From: Patescibacteria group bacterium
GTDB lineage: Bacteria > Patescibacteriota > Patescibacteriia > Patescibacteriales > Patescibacteriaceae
Reading direction: 5' to 3'
DNA length: 64,000 nt
Assembly (NCBI GenBank): GCA_028704945.1
Contig: JAQWEL010000003.1
Span: forward strand, 89,069 to 153,068
Below the pieces are notes generated by a model. It saw nothing but the letters and a program-made list of their open reading frames with translations. It was not told the origin of the DNA and ran no database searches. Positions 1 to 8,165 of this stretch are shown here, in pieces (within the stretch, counting starts at the first letter, position 1; every line of letters begins with the position of its first letter). The position numbers and the translations under genes are program-made.

Positions 1-2
1 TA

Positions 3-713
3 GAAATACCAAGCCAATGGTTTTTTCATCAATCCATAAAGATGGGTCAATTAAGTGTGGTTATGCCTATATCTACTCTTATAGCCATACCAATGCTAAG
101 TTCTTTTTGGTTTTTTGGCGGTTGGAGCTGGTTGGGTTTATTTGGAGCTTTATTTATTACCGTTGGCATTTATGTCTTGCAGGCGAGTAAATTGAAAGAA
201 GGAGATGATATTAAATATGTTTTTTCTTGGTCTAATTTAATTAAACCAATCAAATCATTATTTAAAGAAAAATCTTCTCGTTTTATGCTCATTACTATTG
301 TTTTGTGGAGCATAACGACTCCTTTGCAAAAATTAGCTTCCAGCGTTCCCGGAACAACTGAAACGCCCTTGAGCAATGTGGCTTTTATGGGTGTTGTCTA
401 TTTATCGCTGTGTTCTTTAGGAGTTGTTTTTTGGAGCAAAATAAAGTCGAAAAAAATTAAATCGATTATTTATCCTCCACAAAAATTATCCTTAATGCCA
501 ATCGGTGGTTTTGCCGGATTTGGAGCCATAGCTCAATATTGGGCCTTGTCTATCTTGAATCCTGTTTATGTAATTGCCTTAAAAGAAACAATCTTGATTT
601 GGACTGTTATTTGGGATGTGCTTATTTTTAAACAAAAAATCAGCGTAGTCCAATTAATTTCCATTGTTATAGTGATGATTGGCGCCGCGCTTATTAGCGT
701 GACAATAATTTAA
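3..713 (+). CDS. EamA/DMT-family membrane transporter, 5' end outside window
   Basis: The reading frame is already open at the left edge (codons from base 3 on), so the first ATG at 42 is internal and the protein is N-terminally truncated here. About 236 residues are visible; DMT permeases of this type are usually near 290-300. The visible part alternates hydrophobic helices with short polar loops. It carries the proline-containing motif near VVMPIS and a second half beginning near residue 80 (LITIVLWSITTPLQK), which matches the second EamA repeat. The ends of both repeats are hydrophobic helices (FGALFITVGIYVLQ and ISIVIVMIGAALISV). The family exports small metabolites or amino acids; the substrate cannot be read from sequence. 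It is followed by its own terminator. Confidence 0.82.
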   Translation, partial: EIPSQWFFHQSIKMGQLSVVMPISTLIAIPMLSSFWFFGGWSWLGLFGALFITVGIYVLQASKLKEGDDIKYVFSWSNLIKPIKSLFKEKSSRFMLITIVLWSITTPLQKLASSVPGTTETPLSNVAFMGVVYLSLCSLGVVFWSKIKSKKIKSIIYPPQKLSLMPIGGFAGFGAIAQYWALSILNPVYVIALKETILIWTVIWDVLIFKQKISVVQLISIVIVMIGAALISVTII

Positions 714-728
714 CTATTTATTTAGTGT

Positions 729-764
729 TAAAGTCTTGGTACATAAGTATTAAGACTTTTTTGT
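729..764 (+). terminator. Rho-independent terminator after the DMT gene
   Basis: A 7-bp stem (AAGTCTT at 731-737 with AAGACTT at 752-758) runs straight into a T tract (756-762). It lies 18 bases after the stop codon. Confidence 0.75.
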
Positions 765-785
765 TTGTTTTAGATAATTAGAATA

Positions 786-817
786 AGAAAAAAGAATAAG
801 TAATACTTATTCTTTTT
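786..817. terminator. Bidirectional hairpin terminator
   Basis: A perfect 10-bp inverted repeat (792-801 with 805-814) has an A run on its left and a T run on its right, so it can terminate in both directions. On the minus strand it sits just past the stop of the 48-residue gene. Confidence 0.7.
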
Positions 818-830
818 AGTTTGTAGACTG

Positions 831-977
831 TTATTTTTTAGCAGTCTTTTTTCGATTAACTAATGTAGCCGCTGCAAGTTTTTTAGTTGTTGGGCTAGAA
901 GTTTTGTTAGTCAAAGCTTCGGAAGCCGTTTTGGCAACTGACTTACTCGTGCGAACCGAATTTTTTTTATTAACCAT
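831..977 (-). CDS. Small basic Ser/Thr/Lys/Ala-rich protein, 48 aa
   Basis: A short open frame on the minus strand from ATG at 977 to TAA at 831. It encodes 48 residues made almost entirely of K, R, S, T, A and N, with no hydrophobic core. It reads as short steps such as VRTSKSVAKTASEAL and ends in a lysine-rich tail (RKKTAKK). Comparable tiny Lys/Ser/Ala proteins with a TSKSVAK-like core are widespread in bacteria as uncharacterised proteins; a nucleic-acid-binding or histone-H1-like role would be a guess from composition. It has its own flanking terminator at 786-817. The frame is short, but its coherent composition, terminator and free-standing position support a real gene. No Shine-Dalgarno is visible. 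Confidence 0.6.
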   Translation of the reverse strand: MVNKKNSVRTSKSVAKTASEALTNKTSSPTTKKLAAATLVNRKKTAKK

Positions 978-1139
978 ATTTTGCTTATTTTCTAAAAAGC
1001 AGTATAATTAAAATATACCTGTTGATAGACGTTCGACCTTTAACTCCACTACGAGTTGCGTCAAAATATATTGTGGTAATACCGCCACACTTTATTTTAG
1101 CATAAATGTTCAGTTTAAGTCAACTATGTTCCGCTTTAC

Positions 1140-1168
1140 TTGACATTATTTTTTATGAGATTTATCAT
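1140..1168 (+). promoter_or_regulatory. Sigma70-type promoter of the defence operon
   Basis: TTGACA at 1140-1145, a 17-base spacer, and TATCAT at 1163-1168. The predicted start near 1175 leaves only about six bases before the ATG at 1181, so the transcript would be nearly leaderless. No other promoter of comparable quality was noticed before 9435. Confidence 0.75.
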
Positions 1169-1178
1169 ATGTAGATAA
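1162..1178. promoter_or_regulatory. Candidate operator overlapping the -10 box
   Basis: Inverted repeat TTATC, seven bases, GATAA (1162-1166 and 1174-1178). It covers the -10 box and the predicted transcription start of the operon whose first gene is an XRE repressor. Binding by that protein is inferred from position only. Confidence 0.45.
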
Positions 1179-1180
1179 TA

Positions 1181-1489
1181 ATGGTTAAAAATATGTTAGA
1201 TAAATCAAATTTTTACATGAGTTTAGGGAAAAATATTGAAATAGCGAGAAAAGAGAAGGGTTATTCGATGGATAAATTTATAGAAGTGGCAAATTTAGGT
1301 ATGAGTAAAAGCACTTTGTCGGCTATTGAGAATGGTAAACAACAAATTTCAGCCTTTCAGTTATATTTAGTTACAGAAGCCTTGGACTTAAAATTATCTG
1401 AATTATTAAGGGGCTTAGAAGCTATGGGCCATCATGATTATGCTAATTTGCTCAACAAAAATGATTTAAATAAATTAGAAAGTTTGTAA
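1181..1489 (+). CDS. XRE-family helix-turn-helix regulator
   Basis: A 102-residue protein with one HTH_3 domain at about residues 15-72. The recognition-helix region reads GMSKSTLSAIENGKQ, the usual XRE signature, and the second half (QLYLVTEALDLKLSELL) fits the remaining helices. It is first in a nine-gene operon and lies five bases before an ImmA/IrrE metalloprotease. Such pairs are known as repressor and anti-repressor in mobile elements, where the protease cleaves or inactivates the XRE partner after a stress signal. Here the pair would control the restriction and nucleotidyltransferase genes. The start at 1181 fits the near-leaderless promoter; the internal ATG at 1193 is the alternative. 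Confidence 0.88.
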   Translation: MVKNMLDKSNFYMSLGKNIEIARKEKGYSMDKFIEVANLGMSKSTLSAIENGKQQISAFQLYLVTEALDLKLSELLRGLEAMGHHDYANLLNKNDLNKLESL

Positions 1490-1494
1490 TAAAT

Positions 1495-2040
1495 ATGCCA
1501 GATTTTATAGGTCAAAAAATTAAATTAGCAGTTGATAAAGCGGAAAAGATTTTGAGTGATCAAAAGATTGTCAAGGTTCCTGTTGATATAGAAAGCATTG
1601 CTAAGTCTATGGGGATAGACGTGACAAAAATTGAATTTTCTAAGGACGAAATTTCAGGCGCTATCAAAATGAAGGGTAAACAGGGTAATCCAATTATTGC
1701 CATTAACCAAAATCATTGTATTGAACGTCAAAGATTTACTATAGCCCATGAGATTGGGCATTTTGTGTTACATAGCATAGATAATATGCATATTGATTCC
1801 GCAGGTGTGTATTTTAGAGATTCAAACGCATCATCTTCAACGACAAATTTAAAAGAGGCGCAAGCAAATCAATTCGCAGCTGAAATATTAATGCCACGAG
1901 GTCTTGTTATAAAAGATTTACAAGGAGATTTTAAATTAAAAAATAACAATGAGGATATTATGACAATTGCTAAGTTGGCTAAGAAATACAACGTCAGTCA
2001 ACAAGCAATGATGATTCGCATTGGTGGATTAGTTATATAG
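1495..2040 (+). CDS. ImmA/IrrE-family metallopeptidase
   Basis: A 181-residue protein with the zinc-peptidase motif HEIGH at residues 85-89 (context RFTIAHEIGHFVLH). The downstream acidic motif EAQANQFAAE begins at about residue 121 and supplies the third metal ligand in this family. The length and layout match ImmA/IrrE proteins, which are DUF955 peptidases. Known members cleave or inactivate a partner XRE repressor (ImmR, DdrO). The gene follows the XRE gene by five bases and precedes hsdR by seven. The inferred job is to relieve repression of this defence operon on a damage or invasion signal. The C-terminal region (KLAKKYNVSQQAMMIRI) resembles a small helical bundle common in the family. 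All catalytic residues appear present. Confidence 0.9.
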   Translation: MPDFIGQKIKLAVDKAEKILSDQKIVKVPVDIESIAKSMGIDVTKIEFSKDEISGAIKMKGKQGNPIIAINQNHCIERQRFTIAHEIGHFVLHSIDNMHIDSAGVYFRDSNASSSTTNLKEAQANQFAAEILMPRGLVIKDLQGDFKLKNNNEDIMTIAKLAKKYNVSQQAMMIRIGGLVI

Positions 2041-2047
2041 AAAAAAT

Positions 2048-4558
2048 ATGCAAAAAGAAGCTAATGCAAGAATTAAAATAAATAATTTGCTCCAAGATGC
2101 TGGTTGGAGATTTTTTGATGATAAAAAAGGTCAAGCAAATATTTCGCTTGAACCAAATGTAAAAATTACAAAAAAAGATATAGATGCTTTTGGTGAAGAT
2201 TTTGAAACTACTAAAAATGGTTTTATAGATTTTTTATTACTTGATGATAATGGTTTTCCTCTTGTGATTTTAGAAGCAAAAAGAGAAGATAAAAATCCTC
2301 TGGACGGCAAAGAGCAAGCAAGGAAATATGCACATACCGAGAATGTTCGTTTTGTTATTTTATCAAACGGTAATTTGCATTATTTTTGGGATTTAGAGAG
2401 AGGTGATCCAGAAGTCATTACTGAATTTCCATCACAAGAGTCGTTAAAACATAGGCAAGGGTTCAAGCCTGACAACAAGAGACTGGCCGATGAAGTTGTT
2501 GAATTGGACTATATAGCTTTGACTCAAAATCCAAATTTTAAGGGAGACCCACGTTATATTAATAAGGAGACACGAGAGCAGTTTTTGTGGGATGAAAATT
2601 TACGTATATTAAGACCATATCAGTTAAAAGCTATACATGCCTTGCAGAAATCAGCGGAAGCTGGAAATGATAGATTTCTTTTTGAAATGGCTACTGGCAC
2701 TGGAAAAACTTTAATTTCTGCCGCAGTTATAAAGTTATTTTTACGTACCGGAAATGCAAAAAGAATATTATTTTTAGTAGATCGGTTGGAATTGGAGGAT
2801 CAGGCTCATAAGAATTTCGTTCGCTATTTAAATAATGATTTTTCCTCTGTTATTTATAAACAAAATCGTGATGATTGGAAGAAAGCAGAAGTGGTGATTT
2901 CTACCGTTCAAAGTCTTTCGGCTCAGGACAAATACAAAAAACTTTTTTCTCCTACAGACTTTGATTTAATTATTGCTGATGAGTCACATCGAGCTATAGG
3001 AGGTAATTCAAGGGCTGTTTTTGAGTATTTTATTGGGTACAAGCTTGGACTAACTGCTACACCAAAGGATTACTTAAAAAATGTTGATCTTCAAAAGTTA
3101 TCGTATAAAGATCAAAGATCTTGGGAGCGACGACAGTTGTTAGATACTTACACTACTTTTGGTTGTAAAAATGGTGAACCAACATTTCGCTTTAGTTTAT
3201 TAGATGGTGTTAAAGATGGTTTTTTAATTAATCCAATTGTTTCTGATGCACGAACAGATATAACAACAGAATTATTGTCGGAAAAAGGGTATGCTGTCAT
3301 GATTGAAAAAAATGAAGGGGGTGAAGACGAGGAGACTTTTTTCCATAAGGATTTTGAAAAAAAGTTTTTTTCGGAAAAAACTAACCATGTGTTTTGCCAA
3401 ACATTTATTGAAAATGCATTTAGAGATCCTATAAGTGGCGAAATCGGTAAAAGTATTATATTTTGTGTTAGTCAAAATCATGCATCAAAAATAACACAAA
3501 TACTTAATCAGATGGCAAGTAAATTGTGGCCTGAAAAATATAATTCAGATTTTGCCATGCAAGTAACATCAAATATTTCTGATAGTCAGCAGTTTACTAT
3601 TAATTTTGCGAATAATAATCTTCATGGACATACAAAGTTTTTAGAAAATTATAAATCAAGCAAAACGAGAGTTTGTGTAACGGTAGGTATGATGACTACT
3701 GGTTATGACTGTGAAGATATATTAAATCTCGCTCTTATGCGTCCAGTTTTTTCACCTACAGATTTTATTCAAATAAAAGGACGAGGCACGAGAAAGCATG
3801 TTTTTGATTACACTGACGAATATGGCGAAAGACATAAAATACCAAAGGATAATTTTAAGTTTTTTGATTTTTTTGCGAATTGTGAGTATTTTGAGGAGAA
3901 ATTTGACTATGATGAGATTTTACGGCTACCTATTAAGCAAAAGGAGGGTAAGGGGGGCGATTCTGTCGGAGTAGAAGTTTCTGAGATAGAGGTATTTAAT
4001 CCCGATAAAGTTAAAACACTTACCGAGACAGCTGTGGGGATAGATGGAATGAAAGTTGACAGAAAGCTTTTTGAAAAAGCAAAAGAAGAATTGCAAAAAG
4101 ATTCAGATGTTAAAACGGCTGTTGAAAATGAGCAGTGGGATAGAGCTATTCAGATAATGCGTGATAAGTATGAAGACAAACCACAATTGTTTATAAATCT
4201 TGAAAAAATAAGAAAAAGTGAAAATCTTGATCGCAGAATTTCTTGGCGAGAGTTTTTGGAGCGTGCGTTTGGTATTATTGATGGTTTTAAATCTAAGGAC
4301 GAGAAACTTGAAGAAGAGTGTGAAAAATTTATATCAATTTACAAGCCTGAAAGTAAATATGTTACTCATATTAAGAATTATTTGAAGGCATATGTAACAG
4401 ACGAAAAATTTAGAGATATAATTAATAATAAACAGTATGCGGAGCTGAATGTCTATGCAGGTTTTACTATGCCTGAATTTAAAGAATTAAATGGTTGGCG
4501 CGAGGTAGTTCCTGAATATGTAAAGGATTATGTTCCAGTTAATGTTTATATGAAATAA
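2048..4558 (+). CDS. hsdR: Type I restriction endonuclease subunit R (HsdR)
   Basis: An 836-residue motor and nuclease subunit. The N-terminal PD-(D/E)XK nuclease domain is visible with D61 and E76-A-K78. The SF2 translocase follows: a Walker A motif (ATGTGKT, about 215-221), a DESH box near 310, TATP near 336, and the arginine-finger motif VI (QIKGRGTR) near 575. The C-terminal part, about residues 640-836, matches the helical region of EcoEI-type R subunits that binds the methylase. Type I enzymes translocate DNA and cleave away from the recognition site. The gene lies seven bases after immA and ten before the methylase-specificity fusion, its obligatory partner. All key motifs are intact, so the enzyme is probably active. 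At 836 residues it is shorter than EcoKI-type R subunits but normal for the EcoEI group. Confidence 0.93.
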   Translation: MQKEANARIKINNLLQDAGWRFFDDKKGQANISLEPNVKITKKDIDAFGEDFETTKNGFIDFLLLDDNGFPLVILEAKREDKNPLDGKEQARKYAHTENVRFVILSNGNLHYFWDLERGDPEVITEFPSQESLKHRQGFKPDNKRLADEVVELDYIALTQNPNFKGDPRYINKETREQFLWDENLRILRPYQLKAIHALQKSAEAGNDRFLFEMATGTGKTLISAAVIKLFLRTGNAKRILFLVDRLELEDQAHKNFVRYLNNDFSSVIYKQNRDDWKKAEVVISTVQSLSAQDKYKKLFSPTDFDLIIADESHRAIGGNSRAVFEYFIGYKLGLTATPKDYLKNVDLQKLSYKDQRSWERRQLLDTYTTFGCKNGEPTFRFSLLDGVKDGFLINPIVSDARTDITTELLSEKGYAVMIEKNEGGEDEETFFHKDFEKKFFSEKTNHVFCQTFIENAFRDPISGEIGKSIIFCVSQNHASKITQILNQMASKLWPEKYNSDFAMQVTSNISDSQQFTINFANNNLHGHTKFLENYKSSKTRVCVTVGMMTTGYDCEDILNLALMRPVFSPTDFIQIKGRGTRKHVFDYTDEYGERHKIPKDNFKFFDFFANCEYFEEKFDYDEILRLPIKQKEGKGGDSVGVEVSEIEVFNPDKVKTLTETAVGIDGMKVDRKLFEKAKEELQKDSDVKTAVENEQWDRAIQIMRDKYEDKPQLFINLEKIRKSENLDRRISWREFLERAFGIIDGFKSKDEKLEEECEKFISIYKPESKYVTHIKNYLKAYVTDEKFRDIINNKQYAELNVYAGFTMPEFKELNGWREVVPEYVKDYVPVNVYMK

Positions 4559-4568
4559 TAAAAAAATT

Positions 4569-6476
4569 ATGCTCGATCAAATTACAAAAAGAAAAATAGA
4601 CTCTGCTAGGCAGATTCTTGTTGGTAAAGTGCCTGATCCAAAAGCTCAAGTTGAACAAATTACAACGGCGCTTGTTTACAAGTTTATGGATGATATGGAC
4701 AAGGAATCCGAGGAACTTGGTGGAGAGGCTAAATTTTTTGCAAATGAATTTAGTCATTACTCTTGGACAAAGCTTTTGGATAGCAAACTTTCTGGTCAGG
4801 AAAGGCTTGATTTGTATGATCAGGCAATCTCAAATATGCCAAAAAATCCTAATATACCACAACTTTTTAGGGATATTTTTAAGGGGGCATTTTTGCCATA
4901 CAGAGACACACGAACATTGTCATTGTTTTTAAAAGAGATAAATGAATTTACATACGAGCATAGTGAAAATTTAGGTAATGCTTTTGAATACCTTCTTTCA
5001 ATACTTGGAAGTCAAGGTGACGCCGGTCAATTTCGAACCCCTCGTCATGTAATTGATTTTATTGTTGATGTTGTTAATCCCACAAAAAAAGACAAGATAC
5101 TTGATCCAGCTTGTGGAACAGCAGGTTTTTTAATATCTGCTTACAAGCACATATTGAAACAAAATAAAGAGAAAGCACTTACCCCTGACGAAAAACTACG
5201 TTTAATGAACAATTTGGCTGGATATGATATATCGCCGGACATGGTAAAGCTTGCACTTGTTAATATGTATTTGCATGGCTTTCCTGAGCCAAAGATCCAT
5301 GAATACGATTCTCTTACTAGTGAAAAACGTTGGGACGAAAATTATGATGTAATACTTGCCAACCCTCCATTTATGACTCCTAAAGGTGGCATTAATCCGC
5401 ATAAAAGATTTTCAGTTCAATCTAGTAGAGCCGAGGTTCTTTTTGTTGATTACATAATAGAGCATTTGACTATAAATGGTAGGGCTGGCATCGTTGTGCC
5501 AGAAGGAGTTCTTGGAAATTCTAATGCATCATATTTTAAAAAGATTAGAGAATTAATCTTGGATAATGTATGGGCGATAGCATCTCTACATCCATTTACA
5601 TTTGCCCCTTATGCTGAAGTAAACACGTATATTTTATTTTTAGATAAAACTTTGGCAAAAAAAGCAAATGATGTGCTTTTTGTAGATATTAATAATGATG
5701 GATTTGATAAAAGTTCTCAAAGAAGAGAGATTGCTTTAAACGATCTTCCGTCTGCAGTGGAATTGCTTGATGATTTCAGACAGTCGATTATTAACGATAA
5801 ATTATTTACATCAAAAAATAGTATAGGACATAAAGTTGTTTCTAAGAAAAAAATAAAGAACAACTCGGAATATTATTTATTAGTTAAAAAGTATTCTGAT
5901 CTTGAAATGCCTGACACAAAACATGCGGTTTCGCTTCTTGGAGATTTGATTACAGAAAAAAAGGAAAAGGCAAAAAATAATAATTATACAGTGTGGTCGG
6001 TGTCAAATAAGTATGGGTTTATAAATTCTGAAGATTATTTTGATAAAAAAATAGCATCAGTAAATACAAGCAACTATAAAGTTATTAAGCCTTATTATTT
6101 TGCTTTTAATCCATCACGTATAAACGTTGGATCAATTGCTTGTAATTTTTCAGAAAAAATTGGAATAGTAAGTCCGATGTACACTCTTTTTGAAATAAAA
6201 GATACAAACAGAATTGTGCCAGATTTTTTATTAATGTATTTAAAAAGTGATTTATGTAAAGAGCATATAAATCATAAAATACAAGGTGCGACTAGAAAAG
6301 TTTTAAAAAAAGATGACTTGTTTTCGTTGAAGATACCAGTGCCGAGCAAAGATAAGCAGATTGAGATATTAAATTTGGTAAAAAAAGAGCAGGATGCGAT
6401 TAATGATCTGGATGAAACAATTAAAAAGCATAAAAAGTTAATTAATGGTTATATTGAAAATATTTGGGCTTCCTAA
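4569..6476 (+). CDS. Type I DNA methyltransferase fused to a one-TRD specificity domain (HsdM-HsdS)
   Basis: A 635-residue fusion. The N-terminal helical HsdM domain is at about 10-130. The N6-adenine methylase domain follows with the SAM-binding motif DPACGTAGF near 179 and the catalytic NPPF at 265-268. From about residue 425 the sequence changes to a single HsdS-like target-recognition domain (KPYYFAFNPSRINVG and PDFLLMYLKSDLCKEH). It ends in a long helix (KKEQDAINDLDETIKKHKK) like the conserved helices of HsdS. No separate hsdS gene follows, although normal HsdS proteins carry two recognition domains. The expected consequence is that two copies assemble to read a two-part, probably symmetric, target. 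It is ten bases downstream of hsdR. The fusion could resemble type IIB/IIG or type ISP designs, but the nuclease here is separate. Confidence 0.88.
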   Translation: MLDQITKRKIDSARQILVGKVPDPKAQVEQITTALVYKFMDDMDKESEELGGEAKFFANEFSHYSWTKLLDSKLSGQERLDLYDQAISNMPKNPNIPQLFRDIFKGAFLPYRDTRTLSLFLKEINEFTYEHSENLGNAFEYLLSILGSQGDAGQFRTPRHVIDFIVDVVNPTKKDKILDPACGTAGFLISAYKHILKQNKEKALTPDEKLRLMNNLAGYDISPDMVKLALVNMYLHGFPEPKIHEYDSLTSEKRWDENYDVILANPPFMTPKGGINPHKRFSVQSSRAEVLFVDYIIEHLTINGRAGIVVPEGVLGNSNASYFKKIRELILDNVWAIASLHPFTFAPYAEVNTYILFLDKTLAKKANDVLFVDINNDGFDKSSQRREIALNDLPSAVELLDDFRQSIINDKLFTSKNSIGHKVVSKKKIKNNSEYYLLVKKYSDLEMPDTKHAVSLLGDLITEKKEKAKNNNYTVWSVSNKYGFINSEDYFDKKIASVNTSNYKVIKPYYFAFNPSRINVGSIACNFSEKIGIVSPMYTLFEIKDTNRIVPDFLLMYLKSDLCKEHINHKIQGATRKVLKKDDLFSLKIPVPSKDKQIEILNLVKKEQDAINDLDETIKKHKKLINGYIENIWAS

Positions 6477-6483
6477 CACATTT

Positions 6484-6681
6484 ATGCTTAGTAAATTAAT
6501 TATTGTACTAATAGTTTTGCTTGCAGTTTGGGGTATCTCTATTGTATTTTCAAAGAATTTTTGGAGATCAGTGGGTGGGCATGTGAAAGATGGCATAGCA
6601 AAGAAAATTAGCAAGGTCATTATTAGTCTAATAATTTTTTCAATTATAGTGTTGGTGGCTTCAATAATGCAAAAGAAATAA
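6484..6681 (+). CDS. Small two-helix membrane protein, 65 aa
   Basis: I do not recognise a family. The 65-residue protein has two hydrophobic helices (about 4-22, LIIVLIVLLAVWGISIVF, and about 44-61, VIISLIIFSIIVLVA). They flank a basic, glycine-containing loop (GGHVKDGIAKK). I place the start at ATG 6484, seven bases after the stop of the methylase gene; the in-frame ATG at 6445 would overlap that gene by 32 bases and add a non-hydrophobic extension. It sits 13 bases before the SMODS nucleotidyltransferase and is co-directional with the whole operon. It may belong with the SMODS/SLATT membrane module, but this is inference from position. Confidence 0.6.
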   Translation: MLSKLIIVLIVLLAVWGISIVFSKNFWRSVGGHVKDGIAKKISKVIISLIIFSIIVLVASIMQKK

Positions 6682-6694
6682 TTATAAATTTGTT

Positions 6695-7675
6695 ATGTCT
6701 ATTATTGAATCAAAATTACAGAGCTTATTAGATGGCGAGATAAATTTAACGCAAACTCATGTCATGCAAGGCTCTACCAGCCATACATATATTCGAAATT
6801 TATTAGCCAATAGAAGACGAACGGATTCATCATTTCCATGGTTGCTTGATGGTGATTTTTTGACTGGATCATATGCCAGAGGAACAAAGCTACATCCGCT
6901 TGATGACATTGATGTTATGATAGTTTTAGATGGTGCTGGCTTAGTGCCAACCGGAATAGAGGATACGCATTACGTTGAGGGCAATACTGACGGCATACAT
7001 AGCCCTATTCATAATCATATTAATCAAGATAATACACTAGATTCACATGCCGTTTTACATGCTTTTCATAAAACTTTAAATCAATCACATCCAGAATCTA
7101 AGATTAAAAAAGATGGACAATCTGTTAACGTGCAACTTAAATCAAGTAATCTCGGTATTGATATAGTCCCATGCTTTCATATAATTCCCTTTGAGATTGG
7201 ACAGCAAGATTTTTATTATATCCCAATGGGTAATAATAACCCGTCTTGGTTGAAAACTAATCCAAAAATTGATCAAAATATTTCAAAAAACTTGCACGAT
7301 AGACATAATAAAAAATTAAAAAGTGTTATCAAGCTTGTTAAATATTGGAACAGAATAAAAAACAATGAAAGGTTGAGATCATATCACTTAGAAACGATTG
7401 CATGGTATGTATTCCATAATCATCCATCGGCCATAGCAACAATATCGGATGGTGTTAGATATTTTTTTAGTCATGCAAATGATTATCTTGTAGGACAATT
7501 ATATGAAGCTACCGGTTTTGGTGGCATGGTAGATTCTTATCTTTCAAGTGATGATCGTCAACTATCAATTAATGCAGTTGATTCGGCGAAAAAGGCTCTT
7601 CAGCCTCAGGCGTTACTACCCTCGCTAAATGCCCAAGCAGGCTATTGGCAGTCGGTATTTGGTGATAAATTTTAA
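6695..7675 (+). CDS. SMODS-type (CD-NTase) nucleotidyltransferase
   Basis: A 326-residue nucleotidyltransferase. It shows the polymerase-beta signature GSYARGTKLHPLDDIDVMI, with G58-S59 and the metal-binding pair D71 and D73. The third carboxylate is D156 in GIDIVPC. The remaining helical C-terminal region (KSVIKLVKYWNRI, SYHLETIAWYVF) matches the SMODS/CD-NTase fold. Family members make cyclic or linear oligonucleotide second messengers on phage infection and activate a partner effector. The partner here is the SLATT membrane protein five bases downstream. All three catalytic acids are intact. The product nucleotide cannot be predicted from sequence alone. No Cap2/Cap3 or HORMA/TRIP13 genes are visible, so it would be a minimal two-gene design. 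Confidence 0.86.
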   Translation: MSIIESKLQSLLDGEINLTQTHVMQGSTSHTYIRNLLANRRRTDSSFPWLLDGDFLTGSYARGTKLHPLDDIDVMIVLDGAGLVPTGIEDTHYVEGNTDGIHSPIHNHINQDNTLDSHAVLHAFHKTLNQSHPESKIKKDGQSVNVQLKSSNLGIDIVPCFHIIPFEIGQQDFYYIPMGNNNPSWLKTNPKIDQNISKNLHDRHNKKLKSVIKLVKYWNRIKNNERLRSYHLETIAWYVFHNHPSAIATISDGVRYFFSHANDYLVGQLYEATGFGGMVDSYLSSDDRQLSINAVDSAKKALQPQALLPSLNAQAGYWQSVFGDKF

Positions 7676-7679
7676 TTAT

Positions 7680-8162
7680 ATGGATAATAGACAAAATTTA
7701 ATGAAATACGCAGAAGAGTCGGCCTATTCTTCAAAAGGTCATTTTAGAACTGCAGATTGGACAAAGTCTTCTTTGAAGTTATATATTGGTTTACCGATTA
7801 TTTTGTCTATTTTTATCATTATTTTTCCAGACATGCCAATATGGTTAAGTAGAATTTTAAGTTTTTTAAGTATTGGTTCTTCAATAATGGCTTTAATTTC
7901 ACCTGCAATAAGTAATCAAGATAGTGCACTAAAAAATGTTAACGACCATATGTCGTTGGGAAACGAGTATTTAGCTTTGCATAAAGATATAAGAAATATT
8001 TCGACTTCAATAACAATTTCAGATGATCAAATAAAAGAAGTTTCTCGGAGAATAAAATTGCTAGATGATAAAACAAATGTTTTGCAAATTAGTTTTGCAG
8101 GGAGAATATGGTCGAAATGGAGAATTGAAAGGGAAATGGATCTTGATTGGATAAAAAAATAA
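7680..8162 (+). CDS. SLATT-domain two-helix membrane effector
   Basis: A 160-residue protein with two adjacent membrane helices (LYIGLPIILSIFIIIF and WLSRILSFLSIGSSIMAL, about residues 35-75), followed by a cytoplasmic helical region rich in charged residues. This matches the SLATT layout, named as the SMODS- and SLOG-associating two-TM effector. SLATT proteins are predicted to form pores or depolarise the membrane when they sense the nucleotide signal from their partner. It begins five bases after the nucleotidyltransferase stop. The ATG at 7680 is preferred over the in-frame ATG at 7629, which would overlap the upstream gene by 47 bases. The family call rests on topology plus partner; the helices themselves are poorly conserved. 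Confidence 0.72.
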   Translation: MDNRQNLMKYAEESAYSSKGHFRTADWTKSSLKLYIGLPIILSIFIIIFPDMPIWLSRILSFLSIGSSIMALISPAISNQDSALKNVNDHMSLGNEYLALHKDIRNISTSITISDDQIKEVSRRIKLLDDKTNVLQISFAGRIWSKWRIEREMDLDWIKK

Positions 8163-8165
8163 CAT

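Noticed and set aside
6445..6483. Longer start for the small membrane protein at 6445
   Set aside because: It would overlap the methylase gene and add a non-membrane extension; the ATG at 6484 follows the normal operon spacing.
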